Below, in pieces: positions 62,704 through 64,000 of a stretch of DNA of 64,000 nucleotides (its first letter is position 1; each line of letters starts with the position of its first letter). Position numbers and translations under genes: made by a program. Origin of the DNA: Ktedonosporobacter rubrisoli (lineage in GTDB: Bacteria; Chloroflexota; Ktedonobacteria; Ktedonobacterales; Ktedonobacteraceae); contig NZ_CP035758.1 in assembly GCF_004208415.1 (NCBI RefSeq), positions 6,634,001 to 6,698,000 on the forward strand, given 5' to 3'. The notes under the pieces were generated by a model. That model searched no databases. It saw nothing but the letters and a program-made list of their open reading frames with translations, and was not told the DNA's origin.

Positions 62704-64000
62704 TCACATAGTGCTGATTGGATCAATATCGATCTCCCAGCCCGGGGCATCGATGACGCGCAGTAGTTGATGCAGATCGGGGCCGCGTAGAATGATCTGC
62801 CAGCGATACTTGCCTCTCATACGTTCCATAAAGGCCGGGGCAGGCCCAACCAGGCTTGTCTCGCGCAGCCCCAGCCGCGCAATCCATTCGGTGAGACGCT
62901 CGCTCAGTAGCAGAGCCTCGTTCTGACAGCGGTGGCGCTGCTCGTGGCTATAAGTAAATTTAACAAAGCGGCGAAAGGGCGGATAGCCATAGCGCTGGCG
63001 AGCTTCAATCTCGGTGGCATAGAAGGCATGGTAATCGTGGCGAGAAGCCAGCTCGATACAGAAGTGTTGCGGGTTAAAGGTCTGGATAATCACGTGTCCC
63101 GCCTGCGAGCCCCGGCCGGCGCGGCCAGCAACCTGAGTGAGCAGGGTAAAGGCGCGCTCGGCGGCGCTATAATCTGGCAGATTCAGGGCGATATCGGCCG
63201 AGACCACGCCAACGAGGGTCACGCCCGGCAGGTCAAGGCCTTTGGCAATCATCTGGGTGCCAATCAGAATATCTGCCTCGCGATTGGCAAAGCGCTCAAG
63301 GAGCTGCTCATGGGCACTGCGATGGCGCGCGGTATCGCGATCCCAGCGCAAGAGGCGCGCTTGCGGAAAGAGGCGCTGGATCGTCTCCTGAACCTTCTCG
63401 GTGCCCAGGCCAAAGTAGCGAATGCTCGAACTGTGGCAACTGGGGCAGAAATGCAGGACTTTGCTGCGCTTGCCGCAGTAGTGGCAGAGCAAGATGCGCT
63501 CGGTGGCGTGATAGGTAAGGGGCAGGTCGCAGGCATCACAGACGGCGACAAAGCCGCAGTCGCGACACAGCACGCAGCTGGCCGCACCGCGCCGATTCAG
63601 GAAGAGAATGGCCTGCTGACCCTGAGCCAGGACGCGCTCAAGCTCTTCCTGCAAGCGCCGGCTGAGAATGCTGGTATTGCCGGCATGCAGCTCGTTGCGC
63701 AGATCGATAACTTCGACGGGAGGCAGAGCAGAGCCGATACGCCCGGGCAGCTCAACCAGGCGAAACTCGCCCTGGCGCGCGCGATAGAAGGTCTCAACCG
63801 CCGGCGTGGCGCTGCCCAGCACAACGGGGATATCTAACAACTGGCCCAGGATAAGAGCACATTCGCGGGCATGGTACGTTGGCCGGAGCTCGCCCTGCTT
63901 ATAGGCCGGCTCGTGCTCTTCGTCGATGATGATAAGGCCAAGATCGGGCAGCGGCGCAAAAAGTGCTGAACGCGAGCCAATCACGATATCCACCTCGCCA
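62704..64000 (-). CDS. priA: Primosomal protein N' (PriA helicase), 5' end outside window
   Basis: The frame is open to the right edge; the N-terminal domain and Walker A lie outside. The visible part of about 430 residues has the Walker B DEEH (LGLIIIDEEHEPAYKQ), motif VVLGSATPAVETF and helicase motif RWDRDTARH. Next comes ILIGTQMIAKGLDLPGVTLVGV, then QVAGRAGRG. The paired zinc-binding cysteines are all visible (CVLCRDCGFVAVCDACDLPL, CHYCGKRSKVLHFCPSCHS). PriA restarts stalled replication forks. It converges with bioB across a 17-base gap. The end SISTM-like tail fits the family. Confidence 0.94.
   Translation of the reverse strand, partial: GEVDIVIGSRSALFAPLPDLGLIIIDEEHEPAYKQGELRPTYHARECALILGQLLDIPVVLGSATPAVETFYRARQGEFRLVELPGRIGSALPPVEVIDLRNELHAGNTSILSRRLQEELERVLAQGQQAILFLNRRGAASCVLCRDCGFVAVCDACDLPLTYHATERILLCHYCGKRSKVLHFCPSCHSSSIRYFGLGTEKVQETIQRLFPQARLLRWDRDTARHRSAHEQLLERFANREADILIGTQMIAKGLDLPGVTLVGVVSADIALNLPDYSAAERAFTLLTQVAGRAGRGSQAGHVIIQTFNPQHFCIELASRHDYHAFYATEIEARQRYGYPPFRRFVKFTYSHEQRHRCQNEALLLSERLTEWIARLGLRETSLVGPAPAFMERMRGKYRWQIILRGPDLHQLLRVIDAPGWEIDIDPISTM

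Noticed and set aside
1..64000. CRISPR arrays, tRNA and rRNA genes, and a prophage
   Set aside because: No regularly spaced repeats, no tRNA-like cloverleaf with T-loop, no rRNA sequence, and no phage structural genes or integrase were seen by reading the sequence.

Overview
This window looks like chromosomal DNA from a member of the Chloroflexota, most likely class Ktedonobacteria. That is an inference from gene content, not a database match. The supporting content is: a Gls24/FakA/L28 block as in Gram-positive and Chloroflexi genomes, an F420-type luciferase-like oxidoreductase, a PknG-like kinase module, XRE regulators with TPR or MmyB-type C-termini, a WD40 protein with a zinc ribbon and membrane anchor, many orphan small regulators, and several broken genes and repeats. 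No rRNA, tRNA or CRISPR array was recognised.

Layout. 1-4.0 kb: housekeeping (fakA cut by the left edge, gls24-like, rpmB, rlmN). 4.1-10.2 kb: two MFS exporters, an Rrf2 regulator with matching palindromic sites at its own promoter and at the second exporter, then PadR, a PP2C phosphatase carrying an extra N-terminal domain, and a frameshifted GNAT. 10.6-13.4 kb: two Na+/H+ antiporters (NhaP-type and NhaA). 13.5-17.5 kb: a complete iron/phosphonate-type ABC importer with overlapping genes. 17.7-21.6 kb: a membrane protein, an LLM oxidoreductase, an M48 protease and a sugar-isomerase-like protein. 22-27.1 kb: a PknG-like kinase interrupted by TGA, a VWA protein and a GlnX-like four-helix membrane sensor. 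27.6-31.9 kb: an MFS exporter, a PobA-like hydroxylase divergent from a cupin, and a frameshifted O-methyltransferase. 31.9-32.3 kb: a duplicated 106-bp repeat with a 17-bp inverted repeat. 32.4-36.8 kb: an XRE-TPR regulator, a structured leader, an operon of small unknown genes with a HAD phosphatase, and an XRE-MmyB regulator. 37-44.4 kb: a fatty-acid beta-oxidation cluster (fadD, fadE, fadA, fadN). 44.5-50.6 kb: an ABC ATPase of the UgpC/MsmX type, a WD40 protein, an ISL3 relic, a cupin, a small protein and a methyltransferase. 51.5-56.5 kb: signalling and regulation (AT-hook/GAF protein, a membrane protein, a small HTH protein, a degenerate GGDEF-MshEN protein, an OmpR-type regulator). 56.8-64 kb: cdd, a GCS2-type carboxylate-amine ligase behind a leader with a strong terminator, an EamA transporter, an ECF sigma factor with a membrane partner, bioB, and priA cut by the right edge.

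How the genes work together. The clearest functional unit is the fad cluster, which activates a fatty acid, dehydrogenates it, hydrates and oxidises it, and cleaves it by thiolysis. The most interesting unit is the kinase/VWA/sensor set at 22-27 kb, which resembles the actinobacterial PknG-GlnX amino-acid sensing pair but has a VWA protein inserted and a stop codon where family alignment suggests Trp. Four protein-coding loci look broken (GNAT, PknG-like, O-methyltransferase, ISL3 transposase). The first three are single-event lesions, so sequencing error must be excluded before calling them pseudogenes.
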